From positions 58,236,991-58,300,990 of the forward strand of contig NC_079149.1 of assembly GCF_945859685.1 (NCBI RefSeq): a DNA stretch of 64,000 bases, in the 5' to 3' direction. The notes under the pieces are model-generated. The model did no database searches. It was not told where the DNA came from and worked only from the letters and a program-made list of their open reading frames with translations. This document shows positions 19,707 through 31,450 of the stretch, one piece after another (within the stretch, counting starts at the first letter, position 1; the number at the start of each line of letters is the position of its first letter). The DNA is from Eupeodes corollae (taxonomy: Eukaryota > Arthropoda > Insecta > Diptera > Syrphidae). The position numbers were made by a program, and so were the translations under genes.

Positions 19707-22380
19707 TTAAAATGCAAATTTAAGGTCTCTTCTGTAGAGGATAGTGAAAGTGAATATATTTTTGGGGAGTTAAATAATGACAGTGAAAAGCTTCTTATAG
19801 GTACTATATACAGACCAAACAGAAACATTAGTATCTCTCCACTTATTTCTGCCTTAGAACAAATTTCAGTTTCAAATCCTAATATTATTTTATGTGGAGA
19901 TTTCAATTGCAACCTTTTTGATGAAATTAACTTTTTCAACGAATTTCTCTCTCTTAATCTTTACTCCGTAAACACATGTACTGCCACCCATTTTTCAACT
20001 TCTGACACCACTCTGATGGATTTATTTCTTGTGACCGATCAAAACAAAGTGATTCTTTACGATCAGTTATCTGCGGCATCTTTTTCAAAGCATGATTTAA
20101 TTTTTTTAACTTTCGACTTTCAAGTAGAGATTCATATTCGTTCCTTCGAATACCGTGATTTCAAACAAATCAACTATGCTTCACTTCAAATTGATCTTAG
20201 AAGCATAAACTGGAATAATATCTTGGAAATCCGATCACCCAGCGAGCAGGTAGATTTTCTGAATAGCAGGGTGAATAGATTATTTGAGAGCCATGTACCC
20301 TTAAAAACCTCCTCACAACAAAACCATGGTTCACAAATGACATACGTTCTTTGATGAGACAGCGTGACCTAACCTATAGACTGTGGAAAATCTTTCGTCT
20401 TGACAGCTTTCACCAAAAATTTACCTCTTTACGTAAGAAAACTGATCAAAAAATTCGTAAGGCAAAATCCGCTTTGTATGCAACTCGCATCAACGCGCCT
20501 TTAGGGAGTAAGCAAATTTGGAAAATTTTTAAGAATATCGGTGTTGGAAAAGTATCTTGTGGTTTGGCTGAAGACATAGACATCCACGCTTTCAACAATT
20601 CTTTCGTTTCTAACCCAATTATTAACCACCAATTGTTAGACCCCCTACAATATTTTGAAGAGAGTTTTTCATTGCATAAATCAAACTCAAATTCATTTAT
20701 GTTTTCTGCAATAACTGCGGAGGATGTTGTAGAAGCACTCCTCTCTATTAAGTCTAATGCTATAGGCCTTGATAATATGCTACCTTAGTTTTTGAAAATT
20801 ATTTTACCAACGCTCTTGTCCGTTATTCCCCATATTTTTAATTCCATCTTGATACAAAATGAATTCCCAACACATTGGAAAAGGGCAAAAGTTTTACCCA
20901 TTCCAAAAACTTTAAAAGGAGACGAATTTAGGCCAATCTCAATATTGCCGTTTTTATCAAAAGTTTTTGAGAAAATTATATAAAAGCAAATGAATGAATG
21001 TCTTAATCTGTTCAGTCTATTAACCCCCAAGCAATCAGGCTTTCGAAAGAAAAACAGCTGCATTACAGCTTTGTTAAGTGTCTCGGAAGATATAAGAATA
21101 GCTATAGACGAGGATAATGTCACATTTTCAATACTCCTCGATTTCTCAAAAGCGTTTGCCATGGTAAATCACATAGTACTTTGAGAAAAACTCTTACGTC
21201 ATTTTAACTTTTCTTCCTCCGCAGTCAGGCTCTTATTTGCATACCTTACTGATCAAAATCAAGCGGTAGAGGTTAAAGAACTCTTTCAAACTTTTTACCT
21301 GTCATTAGGGGTGTTCCGCAAGGTTCGATTCTTAGCCCGTTGTTGTTTTCAATCTATGTTAACGAACTTCCTTCAATTGTAAGACAATGTTCAATACGCC
21401 TGCATGCTGATGACACCCAACTCTATTTGAGCTGCCCATTGGGACGTATTGAACACTCTGCAGCTTGTATAAATGAGGACTTAAGCTTGATCGAGCATTG
21501 GTCGGTTGATAACTGCTTACTTCTTAACCAAATCAAAGTGTGTCGTGGTTTCAAAAAACAAAATTGATGTGTCTTACTTTACAGCAATCCTTTTGAATAA
21601 CTGTCTTATTGCTTATGTCGACTCAGCTTAGAAATTAGGTGTAGTTTTTAACCGCAGCCTTGCCTGAACACATCATATAAACAACATAATTGGGAAATCG
21701 TATGGTGTCCTACGCATGCTATGGTCAACACAGCACTTTATTCCTTTAACAATTAGAATTCTGCTAGTGAAAACGCTGATTTTACCTCTGTTAACTTACG
21801 GCTGTGAAATATTTTGTAAGTTAGACTTCGAGAGTAAAAGGAAATTAACGGTTGTATTTAATAGAGAAATAAGATATATTCACGGGCTGCGACGTTACGA
21901 TAGAGTTTCGCAGTGTACATCCCAACTTCTTGGGATGTCGTTTGAGAATTTTATAAAATTCCGCACAATAACCTTGTTCTCTGACATACTTCTAACCCGT
22001 CAACCTGAGGATCTTTACAATGAATTAAACTTTTTCAACTCTAACAGATGTCGTGTTCTAGTAATTCCGCGTTTTCAGTGTCTAACATCTGCACGTCAGT
22101 TCTTTGTCAACTCAGTAAGAATTTGGAATTCATTGCCGCGAGAAATAAAAAGTATTAATAGCACAAAACAAATGGGAAAAGAACTAAAACATTACTTTAA
22201 CAAAGCATAGATTAAGTTATATTCGCAAATTTGTAAAAATATGTAAAACTTGAATTAAAATCAATTATGTACGTAGCTACTGTACATTTTACAAGCTACA
22301 CTATAAATAAGATATTGTATATTAAAGTGTAAGCTAATCAAGAAAATAAATAAATACTAAATACTAAAAAAAAATACTAA
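19707..22380 (+). mobile_element. CR1-like LINE nested in copy D
   Basis: A 5'-truncated LINE with a coding remnant (19724-22210), a 3' UTR of about 150 bp, and an A-rich tail of AAATACTAAA-type repeats at about 22345-22380. Copy D text stops at about 19706 and resumes at about 22381 (TTGACAG). No clear target duplication was found. Confidence 0.8.
19724..22210 (+). pseudogene. CR1-like ORF2 with several stops and frameshifts
   Basis: The frame opens inside the endonuclease (IGTIYRPNRN, LCGDFNCN, SKHDLIFLTF). A frameshift near 20310 moves the protein to the frame reading MRQRDLTYRLWK. Reverse-transcriptase blocks follow: FRPISILPFLSKVFEKII, KQSGFRKKNSC, LLDFSKAFAMVNH, GVPQGSILSPLL and LHADDTQLYLS (catalytic Asp pair kept). 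In-frame stops fall at 20786-20788, 20981-20983 and 21182-21184, with further frame changes near 21290 and 21560-21700. The C-terminal part resumes at 21716-22210 (LTYGCEIFCKL...RIWNSLPREIKS). It is an old, dead copy. Confidence 0.88.
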
Positions 22381-22454
22381 ATTGACAGTTTGAACGGCAA
22401 GACATATCGATAAACAGAATTAGAAGTTATCAGTGTGGGTCGCATCCCAGCCTC

Positions 22455-24863
22455 TTTTTTAGTATACTATAAACAAATATATATTGGAATATATAAAATT
22501 TAGCTCAGAATAAAATAATTTGATGTCAATACCTTAATTTTTTCACGATCAATCATTTTTTAACACACTAGGTTCCTTACCCTTAACGAGTAGTATTATT
22601 ATTATTATTATTATTATTTATTGAACTATACATAAATGTATTAGGAAAATAAGTATATGTGAGTTAGAAATGTAAGCGTCACACAATGTTTTTTTGTTGT
22701 TAAAACTATGGTGCAATTCCGAACCATTTATACCAAGTAAAAATGCTAGTTCCAAGTGTGACTAATCTTAAATGTGTTTCAAAGAATTCAAAAATTTCAA
22801 GTTTTCTAACATGAACATCCCTTTAAATTAAAATACATATTTTTCAAAAAAATGTTATTTTAAGTCGCTGCGTTGTGACATATCACGGAGTTTACAAATA
22901 TCTTGAAGGGTACATTTAAAACAGTTTGTTTAAGCACGTATCAAGTTCAGGGATTTCAGTTTTTCTATATTCTAGTGTTATTTTTCCAAAGAATGTAGAG
23001 AAATTGATAAACGTTATAGATGGAAGACCCCACGAACGTGATAAATTGATTGAAACATAATTTATCCGTTTTAGCAGATAAAATAAGGCAGATGGAAGCT
23101 AAATTTATGATTTAAAAAATTGTATGTATTATCAAAGTGATTTGTGTGCACTCTTTTCTCAATTTAAAATCGTTAGTCTGATTTAAATATATGTAGTGTA
23201 ATGTTTAACGTATTATTGATTATATAGAATTATCCTAAGCCAAACCCTTTAAAAATTGAAATAAATAAATCCAAAAATAATAATACCAGGATATACACAA
23301 AAATTAATATAATATTATATTAGCATTCATTTTAAACGAAGTGTGCTTATTTATCCACATATACACACATAAATTATCGTCGCTCTTTAATTCTTTATCG
23401 CACTTTATTTAAGCGATTTTTCATGCCATGCAATAAATACGACTACATAGGAAACAGTAAGGAATTATATTAATTTTGAACTCACGGAAAGAAAAAACTG
23501 CACATGCATACAATTGGCCAGTATTATTGACCTTTTCGCTATAAAAACATATACAATTTATTTGTGTGACTCAATAAAATGGACATCCGGTCAGCAACCA
23601 GCGGAAACGGTTTAATTGTCCACAATTTTATCCTAATGCGAGTGGATTTTATTTGGCTTGGATTTGAAAACCTACCCGCAGTCATGTTCTTGTTCTTTGA
23701 TTTATGGTTTTTTCGTGCTTTTGTTTCCTGTTTTGTGGTTCTAATTTTAACATGGCAAGCGATTTACTAAAAAGACCATCATCATATGGTTACTTCGTAT
23801 TACTTTCGAAATACATATAACAAGTAATTGCAAACTCTGACACTAGTTTATTGGACATGCAATATGTCCTGTCCACAAAGCGTGCGGAAAATATTGAAGT
23901 ACACTTTACCTTACATTTATCCTAAAATTAGATCCTTCACCCACATGAGCTTCTCTTATTGGCGTATAGTCCAAATTGTCAAGGTATAAACACCTTTAAC
24001 TTCTTACTGCTTTGTAGGAATATACCGACCATCATTCGTCCTTATAGTTATATATATTTAGTTACGAGTATCTATACAACAAAAATCTCATATAAAATAT
24101 ACCTACTCATAGAAAAGTGTACGTTTTGTTTGGTACGAATAAATATGTATGTATGTGCTTTGTATATAAAACTTGTATAAACTTTTCTAATATAAATTGA
24201 TGTACCTACTAATATATCCTTTTACGAGCTTGAGTGGCTTTTTCTGGGGCTGGATATATATATATATATGTATGTATATAAGTTAAATTGACAGCATAAC
24301 AATGCCTTATCATTTTCTGATGTGTAAGTTGGGAGAAGCCAGTAGAATGGCAGGGAATTTTGACTTTTACTTCAAATTAATCAAGGAAAACGTATATAAT
24401 ATGGCAAAGATTAAACTGTTTTTTAAAGGACTATTAATCAAAAGGACCATTAAAATGCTTCTTCTCATTAAATTAATACTTAAATTTGCCATCAAATAAA
24501 GCAATATCATTGTATGAAGGTTTTGGATTTATTAAAAGTTGTTTATGTAATATATTTTTGATTAATTTTTTGTTAAATTTAATTTCTGTTGGAATATGGA
24601 AAGATTTTGCGAAAATAAATCCGAGAGTGTTGTTTGGATGACAAATACAAGCATACTTGTGAATTTTTACGAATAGGTATTAAAAAAAGTTCACAACGGA
24701 AAACTACAAATATATGTAGGTATCTTTTAAATTTTTCAAAGATAACTTTCCGATACGATCGTTTGAGATTTAAAAACGAAATACCAACAATTTCATTTAA
24801 CATTGAACAATTCTTTATTTATGATCTATAAAAAAAGATTTCAGTCAGCATTTATTATATTGT
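22455..24863. other. AT-rich non-coding stretch with two microsatellites
   Basis: Holds an (ATT)n run at 22592-22618 and a (TA)n/(TATG)n run at 24253-24280. A 63-codon open frame at 23579-23767 follows a TATA-like CTATAAAA at about 23541, but the spacing leaves almost no leader and no family is recognised, so no gene is called. Confidence 0.5.
22592..22618. repeat. (ATT)n microsatellite
   Basis: Nine uninterrupted ATT units. Confidence 0.95.
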
Positions 24864-26460
24864 CATAGGAAGTTATTGTAATGGGTCCGATTTGTCAAAT
24901 TGAAAATTTCAACATTTCTTGACGTTTCAAGGTCCCTAGATTCGAAATAAAAGATTTTTAGAAAGTTGTCTGTTCGTGTTCGAAGACGTCCATAGCTTGA
25001 GAGCCAGAAGAGATATCGGCTTCTAATAAATTTTGTTACACAGATAATAAGGCAGAAAGATGAAGAAAAGGCTCTGAAGAAAATTGCGTCTGTGGCTTTT
25101 TTACCATAGCAGCTTAAAAAAAAGAAGAACATTTTGGTTAACCCTAAATATCTCATGAACCAAAAACGCTAGAGACTTTAATTAACTTTTATAATATATA
25201 TTCTAACGTAATTCCAAACAGGTATTTTTTTTGAAAAAAAAAAACGGAAAACAAAAATTTGTCGACTCGAAAATTTTACGAATAAAAAATGATTTTATCT
25301 CTAAAACAATTTTGTGCAGCGAAAACTAAAGTTTTCAACATCTGGTAAGATTTTGAAAAAGATCGAATTGATAATTTTATGATTTTATGATTTTATCTCT
25401 AAAACAATTTTGTGCAGCGAAAACTAAAGTTTTCAACATCTGGTAAGATTTTGAAAAAGATCGAATTGATAGTTTTTTTTATGAAAAATTAAAATTTAAA
25501 AAAACATTGCTCAAAGTTGGTAAAAATTGAATTTCGACTCAAAAATTTTAGACTATGGTGTCCAACGTATTTTGAGAAAAATCGAATTTAAATTTTTCTT
25601 ACAAAAAATAAAAACCTAAACAAGAAAATTAATAAAAGTTCGTAAAAATTGATTTTCTTAAATATCTTAAATATCTTTTCAAAACTTTAAGATATTGGCT
25701 AGACATATATCTTTTATATCTTTTAAAAAAATATTTGTCGACATTCGAAAAAAATTTTAGGAAAATCGAATTGATAGTTTTTTTTCCAAAAAATAAAAAC
25801 TTAAAAGAAAATTGAAAAAAGTTGTTAAAAATTGATTTTCGACTCAAATATATTTTCAAAACTTCCAGATATTGGATTTAAACTACTTTTATCTTTTAAA
25901 AAATATTATTGTCAACATTCAGTAAAATTTTGAGAAAAATGTAATTGACAGTTTTCTTACAAAAAAAAACAATACTAAAACTTGGTTAAAATATACTCTG
26001 GATTCAAATAGCTTTTCAAAAATTAAAAATATTGTCTTCAAACTTTTTTTATTTTACCGAAAATATGGTTTTCCATATTCGTAAGTTTTTTTAAAATCCA
26101 ACAGTCCGTTTTTTCATAAAAAAAATAAACTCTACAAAAAATAGTACACAAATTTGGTACAAATTGATTTTCCGTTCTTGATATCTCTCAAACTAATTGC
26201 ATTCAACCAATTTATAAAAATTTAAGAAATGCTGCTAATATTGGTAAAAATTTATTTTTGACTAAAAATCTATTGAAAAAAACTTGATTTTCAAACAATA
26301 CTGTTTCTTGATATGGAAAATAATGTTGGTAATTTTAAATTTTTTTAAAATAATTCAACTGACAATTTTCTTAACCCAACACGAAAATCTACAAACTTTC
26401 AAGCAAAACAAATCGACAGACGGGATGGGAAGATACCAGTGTGGGTTGCATTCTAGCCTC
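24864..26460 (-). mobile_element. GAGGCTGGG-family repeat, copy E, near complete
   Basis: Minus orientation. It starts CATAGGAAGTTATTGTAATG and ends GCATTCTAGCCTC. All blocks are present except most of the CGTACG repeats, which are reduced to CGTGTTCGAAGACGTC. The internal ~172-bp units occur about six times. It contains an exact local duplication at 25291-25471. No protein is encoded. Confidence 0.88.
25291..25471. repeat. 98-bp local tandem duplication in copy E
   Basis: An identical 83-bp block (starting GATTTTATCTCTAAAACAAT) occupies 25291-25373 and 25389-25471. The lack of differences marks it as much younger than the surrounding ~172-bp units. Confidence 0.9.
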
Positions 26461-26534
26461 TTTTTTTTTTGCTTAGTTTGGACCGGCAATTTATGAATGG
26501 GTAGAGAATTTTAACAGTTATATTTATTTTTTTC

Positions 26535-27790
26535 AATTATTTATTGAATATTTATTCCCAAAAGTGAGTTTTTATCAAGATGAATTCCTAGATATTTAGT
26601 ACTTTTTTCCCAGTTTAGAGTAGAATCACCAATTTGTAGATTGTTGCTTGGTAAGAGGCATTCTTTACTTGTTTGTGTAAAAAAGACTGCATGCGTCTAA
26701 GAAGCATTTTATTTTATCTTCCAATCATGGAAGCACTCTTGTATTTAAATCAAATTGCTGGTTGGTTTCTATTACGGAACCAACTGAAGCTGATGCATAA
26801 ATACAGGTATCGTCTTCAAAAATTTCCTTTTCACAGTACTATCTTAAACTGGGAAAATCAGATGTGAATAAAAGGTTTAAGATCGGACCAAGAAGTGACC
26901 TTTGAAGAACTCCAGCTTCAATATTGTACATTTCGGACAAACTATTGTTTACAAAAACTTCGAATTTCCTTGAACTAAGAAAAGACTTTATTATCTTAAT
27001 AAGATACATTGGAAAGTTCTATATAGTTATTAATAGTTTGTGTATAAGGCCATTATGCCAAACAGTATCAAGAGCCTTTTCAACGTTTAGTAGGACCATT
27101 CCAGTACTTTTTCCAATCGCTTAATTTCTTTTTACATCTTTCGTTATTCTGTGAACTTGATGTACAGTATATAATGTGAAAACTCTGAACACAAATTGTT
27201 GCCCTATAGATAAGTGAATCACTGGCTTGCTTACTTGAATTAAGGATAGGTATTATTTTTGCAGTTTTCTATTGTGATGCGAAACATCCTCGTTTAAAAC
27301 AACAATTAAGCAATATTGTTTTAAATGCTATATAATTCTAATATTGTCAAATCCTATTGCTTTTCTAGTTTTTAGTGTTAACAACATAGTTTGTATGTCA
27401 TTTGGTCAAACAACATTATTTCTTTTTCTATTAAACTTATATCTACTAAACTTATGGATGTATCAGATTCAACTGTTGTATTACAATTAGACACTAAATG
27501 GTTTGCTTTTTCGGAACTTGTAACCATTATCGAGTAACCAACTTTTAGAGCGGAAATAAACTGCTTCAAGAAGTCTTGTAATTTACGATTGCAACATTTA
27601 TTTTTAAAACCATTTATAGAATCTTTAATTGAGTCATTGAGAATTTAAACTTCTGAGAGCAGGTCAAGAACCACTTATTCCCCGTATGTTTCTTATATAT
27701 TCTATCTATTCACCATCAACTTTTGACCAATGGACGGTGCAGGGGGTATTTGTTAGTAATTTAACGATAGTCACCAAATAGCATTATATT
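26535..27790 (-). pseudogene. jockey-like ORF2 fragment
   Basis: Minus strand, many frame breaks. Recognisable pieces from 5' to 3': SEKANHLVSN (linker, about 27500), TGMVLLNVEKALDTVWH (palm motif with the first Asp, near 27100), IEAGVLQRSLLGPILNLLF (near 26930) and, toward 26560, TLNWEKSTKYLGIHLDKN in the thumb. The region that should hold the A/YADD pair is changed. No tail or target duplication was found. The element is related to, but far more decayed than, the one at 14510-19284. Confidence 0.75.
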
Positions 27791-28829
27791 ACGATGCCTT
27801 GATATTCCTTAAACTCTTCTTCAATTCATTTTTATGTTTTTCACGTATATTTTTTTTCAAAATTGATTTTTTTCAAAGATCTTCAAAGCTTTTGTAAATA
27901 CAAAATTAAACCAACTTTTTTTAGAAATTTTAGTCCAAAAAAAATACGCCAAAAAAAAGATTAATTTGTTTATATCATATTCAGGTGAGAAAAAAGATCC
28001 TATTTTCTGGCAAACTTTCTTATATCTGGGTTTTCGAATCTTTATTTTTATACATAGTTTTTCGCATTTATATAGAAATGCCAACAAGAGCAGGAAAAAT
28101 TACATATTTCGGAAAATAAATGCTTTTCAACAAAATTTTTAACATTTCTGCGTACAATTCACCAAAAACCCTTTAAACTATTCTATGTTAGCTCTTAAAA
28201 ATTGCACATTTAGAAATCTGTTGGGAGTCGTCCAAAATACATATGTATAAATTAAACAATAGCCCTTAAGGTAAGTTTAAGATACTGTGGGGGTAAAATT
28301 CTCTCACTAAAAAAAAAACTACAAAAAAGTAAGCGAACGGGAAAACAATGCATTTTTTAAACAATATTACTGTCTTGTTTCTGTTCTTTGAATTTTTTTT
28401 AAATTTCATAACTGACAGCAAAAGCGAGCAATTTCTTTTATTTATTTTAATTTCTATCAAATTTGACACTTTTCACAAATCAGCCAAAAGAAATTTTTTT
28501 GGGCTAAAATTCGTAGGTTAGAGAAATATTTGACTCTCTCTTGAGCGCTCTCTTTTACGAAAAACTACGAAATTTTTGAGTACGCGAACAGGATTTGTTT
28601 AAATTTCGTATTTTCGTAAAATTGGACTGTTATAGGAGGGTACGCAAAACGGACCTATTATGTTATTTAAATTTGAGCAGCCTCCTTTATAGATAATATT
28701 AAGAAACAATTGTAAGATGTGTTCAAAACACTTATCTTTATGTTAAGTATGTGACCCCTTCCCCTCTGATTAAAAGTCTGTATTGCACTTGACTATGCGG
28801 TTGACATTTTGTTTCATAGGAGCTTACAC
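27791..28829. other. AT-rich non-coding stretch
   Basis: No gene or transposon motif recognised. Long A and T runs. Confidence 0.4.
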
Positions 28830-30725
28830 GTTAGGATTTTTTGATATTCTTCTTTCCAACTAACATCTTCTCTGAATCTGAATCGTTGTTCATTGATCGT
28901 CTATCTGACTGTCTGCTTTTTCAACTAAATGGATTAGCAATAACTTGCGATAACTTTGTTGTTTCCGCGAGCCCTCACCTTTTCTTAACCTTGGATCGCT
29001 ATCATTCTCCCTTTAATCTCTCTTTCCCATTGAGTTTAAAAACAAATTTTTGGAAATGGCTAATTTCTCCAAACTCAACAATCTTCTTAGCTCAGCCGAC
29101 TTTCAATTAAGTTCCCTCAATTCAACAGTAAAGTCCCTTGCAAGTTGATTTTATTTTATATAATGGAAAATAAACTTCTTTCTGATGCAATAGCATTTTC
29201 CAAGTTTATAATTTTTAAACGAAAATCTGATGGGTTTCCATCTTTTAAGCATTTCTCCAACATAATTTTCTCAGATCCAATAATTATAACCAATCTATTT
29301 GCTAATAACTTTGGCAAATTTTATACCTTTGCATAATTGCTAATTGTAATTATTCAATGCTTGTACTGAGCATCTCCATGATCCTGATTCTCACTACTTT
29401 AGTTACTTAGATCATCTTTTACAATAACTGAAGAAATGGTACTTGCAAAATCGTAAGCATCAAAGAAAAATTTAGCCCTGGTCCTGATGGCGTCCCATCA
29501 GTTGTTCTAAAAAATTGTATGCATTTGCTATCAAGCCTCTTACTGCACTCTTTGAACTTACTCTTTCCCAAGATAGAGTCGAGATAATCCTTAAAATGTT
29601 CTTATCATGCGCAAAACATTGGGACTGGAGACTGTGTTACGGAAGAGGACTCTACAAGTTCTATTCGCAATTTATAAAAATAGATGGATAGCCTAGGGCT
29701 CTAAGTTTGAGATGAATTACCTTGTGGGATATTTTATCAAAGGCTTTGCTATAATCAGTTTATACAACGTCAACTTCATTACCATTCTTAAGGGCTGACA
29801 AAACTTTGGATATAAATTTAATTAAGTCAGTCAAAGTGCATCTACCTTTAAGAAAACCCCTAGCCCTAGGCTATCCATCTATTTTTATAAATTGCGAATA
29901 GAACTTGTAGAGTCCTCTTCCGTAACACAGTCTCCAGTCCCAATGTTTTGCGCATGATAAGAACATTTTAAGGATTATCTCGACTCTATCTGATTCCTTA
30001 CTTTTACAAAATGATCCTTATATCTTTTTTGTTTCGTGCATGCATAATTTCCTAGAGTCAAATGGAGGCAAATATACACAATTTACCTTTTCGCGCAAAC
30101 AAATCCAATCACATAGAGTTTACATTTCCTTAATAACGCAGTTAATGTAGTCGGTTCTATTAGACATCACTTGAATTTCCATTCTCATTTTGACCAAATT
30201 ATTAATAAAGCTTATAGATCTCTCTCGGTTTAAGATATGGTCAAAAGAATTTTTCAACCCCTATGTAACTAGTCCGTACTCATCTCGAATATGAATGCCA
30301 AGTATGGTCTACCTTTTATGAAATCCTTGTATATTAGGCGCAATAACACTGATATATTATTTTCTCACCAATTGTTAATGGGCATTATAGATTCCCAGGC
30401 ACTCCTTCGAATTCTGCAATCTGTCTCCCTTTTCTATCACCACACTAATTACTGGCACTTTGAGCCAATGTCCAGAATTTTGTTTTACTACTTTGAGTCC
30501 GAATTCTTCGCACCCAGTTTAAATTTTAAGTCTAGTAATTAAATTAAAATTGTTAGTTCTTGTACATTATAGAGCTTTTATTTGGGCCTTAGGGCCCACT
30601 TGAATTAATGTTGAAAACTGATAACAAGAACTAAGAAAAATTAAAATAAAATGGAAAAAGAAGTTAAGTTAGTGTTAATTTAAGTTAAGTTATAGCTTGT
30701 ATTAAGCTGAATAAATAAATAAATC
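28830..30725 (+). pseudogene. CR1/jockey-superfamily LINE ORF2, rearranged
   Basis: Plus-strand endonuclease/linker debris (SESESLFIDRLSDCLL..., 28870 onward), then the start of the reverse transcriptase (FSPGPDGVPSVVLKNCMHLL, about 29472-29530). From 29571 to 29861 the sequence is inverted: on the minus strand it reads GFLKGRCTLTDLIKF and DYSKAFDKISH (palm motif, one stop before it). From 29862 the plus orientation resumes, ending with RTHLEYECQVWSTFYE and a 3' UTR with a GGGCCTTAGGGCCC palindrome at about 30583-30598 and an AAATAAATAAATC tail. The inversion is bounded by a perfect 130-bp inverted repeat. Confidence 0.78.
29571..29991. repeat. perfect 130-bp inverted repeat
   Basis: 29571-29700 and 29862-29991 are exact reverse complements over 130 bp, separated by 161 bp of inverted reverse-transcriptase sequence. 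The arm reads in coding sense on the plus strand of the right copy. Confidence 0.97.
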
Positions 30726-31233
30726 TGAAAATTCATGAACATTTTTTAAAAATGTTCTGATATTACTATAAAAAAATAAAGAATTATATTTGTTGTAAAA
30801 CTGATACGCTTCAGTATAAATTAAGGAATTGTGTTGTTTGGTCCCGATTCTCAATGTTAAGCATACTTTCGATTAAAATGAACTTAAAATAAATTATATA
30901 TGTGCCTTTAATTGACCATATCTTTCACGTGGCCCCAAAGAAAGGGTGTAAATGAGCAAGATATCGTTTGCTGGTTTTTATCACCTCTTCGAGAAACACA
31001 CGATAAGGAAACTATTCATGCAAACAATTTACACTAAAATAATGGCAAGACATCAAAAGCGAAATGTTTTGAGCTCGGTTTTTCATTGTTTTTTTTTCTT
31101 TTTTTTAACAGAGTTTAACAGTTGTAATCACGCAATAATAATCGATTTGTTAACCTAAAAATTCCTAAATAACTAAATACTAGAGTGCTGGATACCAGTC
31201 AACTCAACCGTAAAAATCTCTCCTCTAAGACTG
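30726..31233. other. AT-rich non-coding stretch
   Basis: Nothing recognised. Confidence 0.4.
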
Positions 31234-31450
31234 TTGATAAATAATCAGAGATATTCATTCTTTAGCCGAACTACACGAATGTGGATTCCCTTAATGCACT
31301 TTGGTTTGCATTTAATTGCAATTTTAACAAATTTAAAAAAAAATTCCCCAGACATCATTAAACCCTCTTTTCTTTTACTAATGATTGCCCTTGTTTCTAG
31401 CCTTACCCTCTCATTTTTGCTATTGATTGCCCTTGTATGTTTGGCATGAA
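31234..31450 (+). pseudogene. CR1-like LINE 3' fragment
   Basis: The frame contains RYSFFSRTTRMWIPLMHFGL, the C-terminal signature of the same LINE family seen at 33555, 38516 (minus) and 47080 (consensus-like FFSRT.RMWNALP). Only the last part of ORF2 and a short 3' UTR remain. Confidence 0.65.

Larger units (their letters stand above)
13810..22454 (-). mobile_element. GAGGCTGGG-family repeat, copy D, split by three insertions
   Basis: The copy lies in minus orientation with both ends present: TTAACTTCTCATAGGAAGTTA at 13810 (the family right end) and GTCGCATCCCAGCCTC ending at 22454 (the family left end). Its own sequence occupies 13810-14509, 19285-19468, 19605-19706 and 22381-22454. The gaps are a jockey element, a tRNA-like SINE and a CR1-like pseudogene. 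The repeat text continues in the same orientation and unit order on each side of every gap, so the insertions came after the copy. Confidence 0.85.

Noticed and set aside
23579..23770. 63-codon hydrophobic open frame after a TATA-like box
   Set aside because: The TATA-to-ATG distance leaves almost no leader and no family is recognised.
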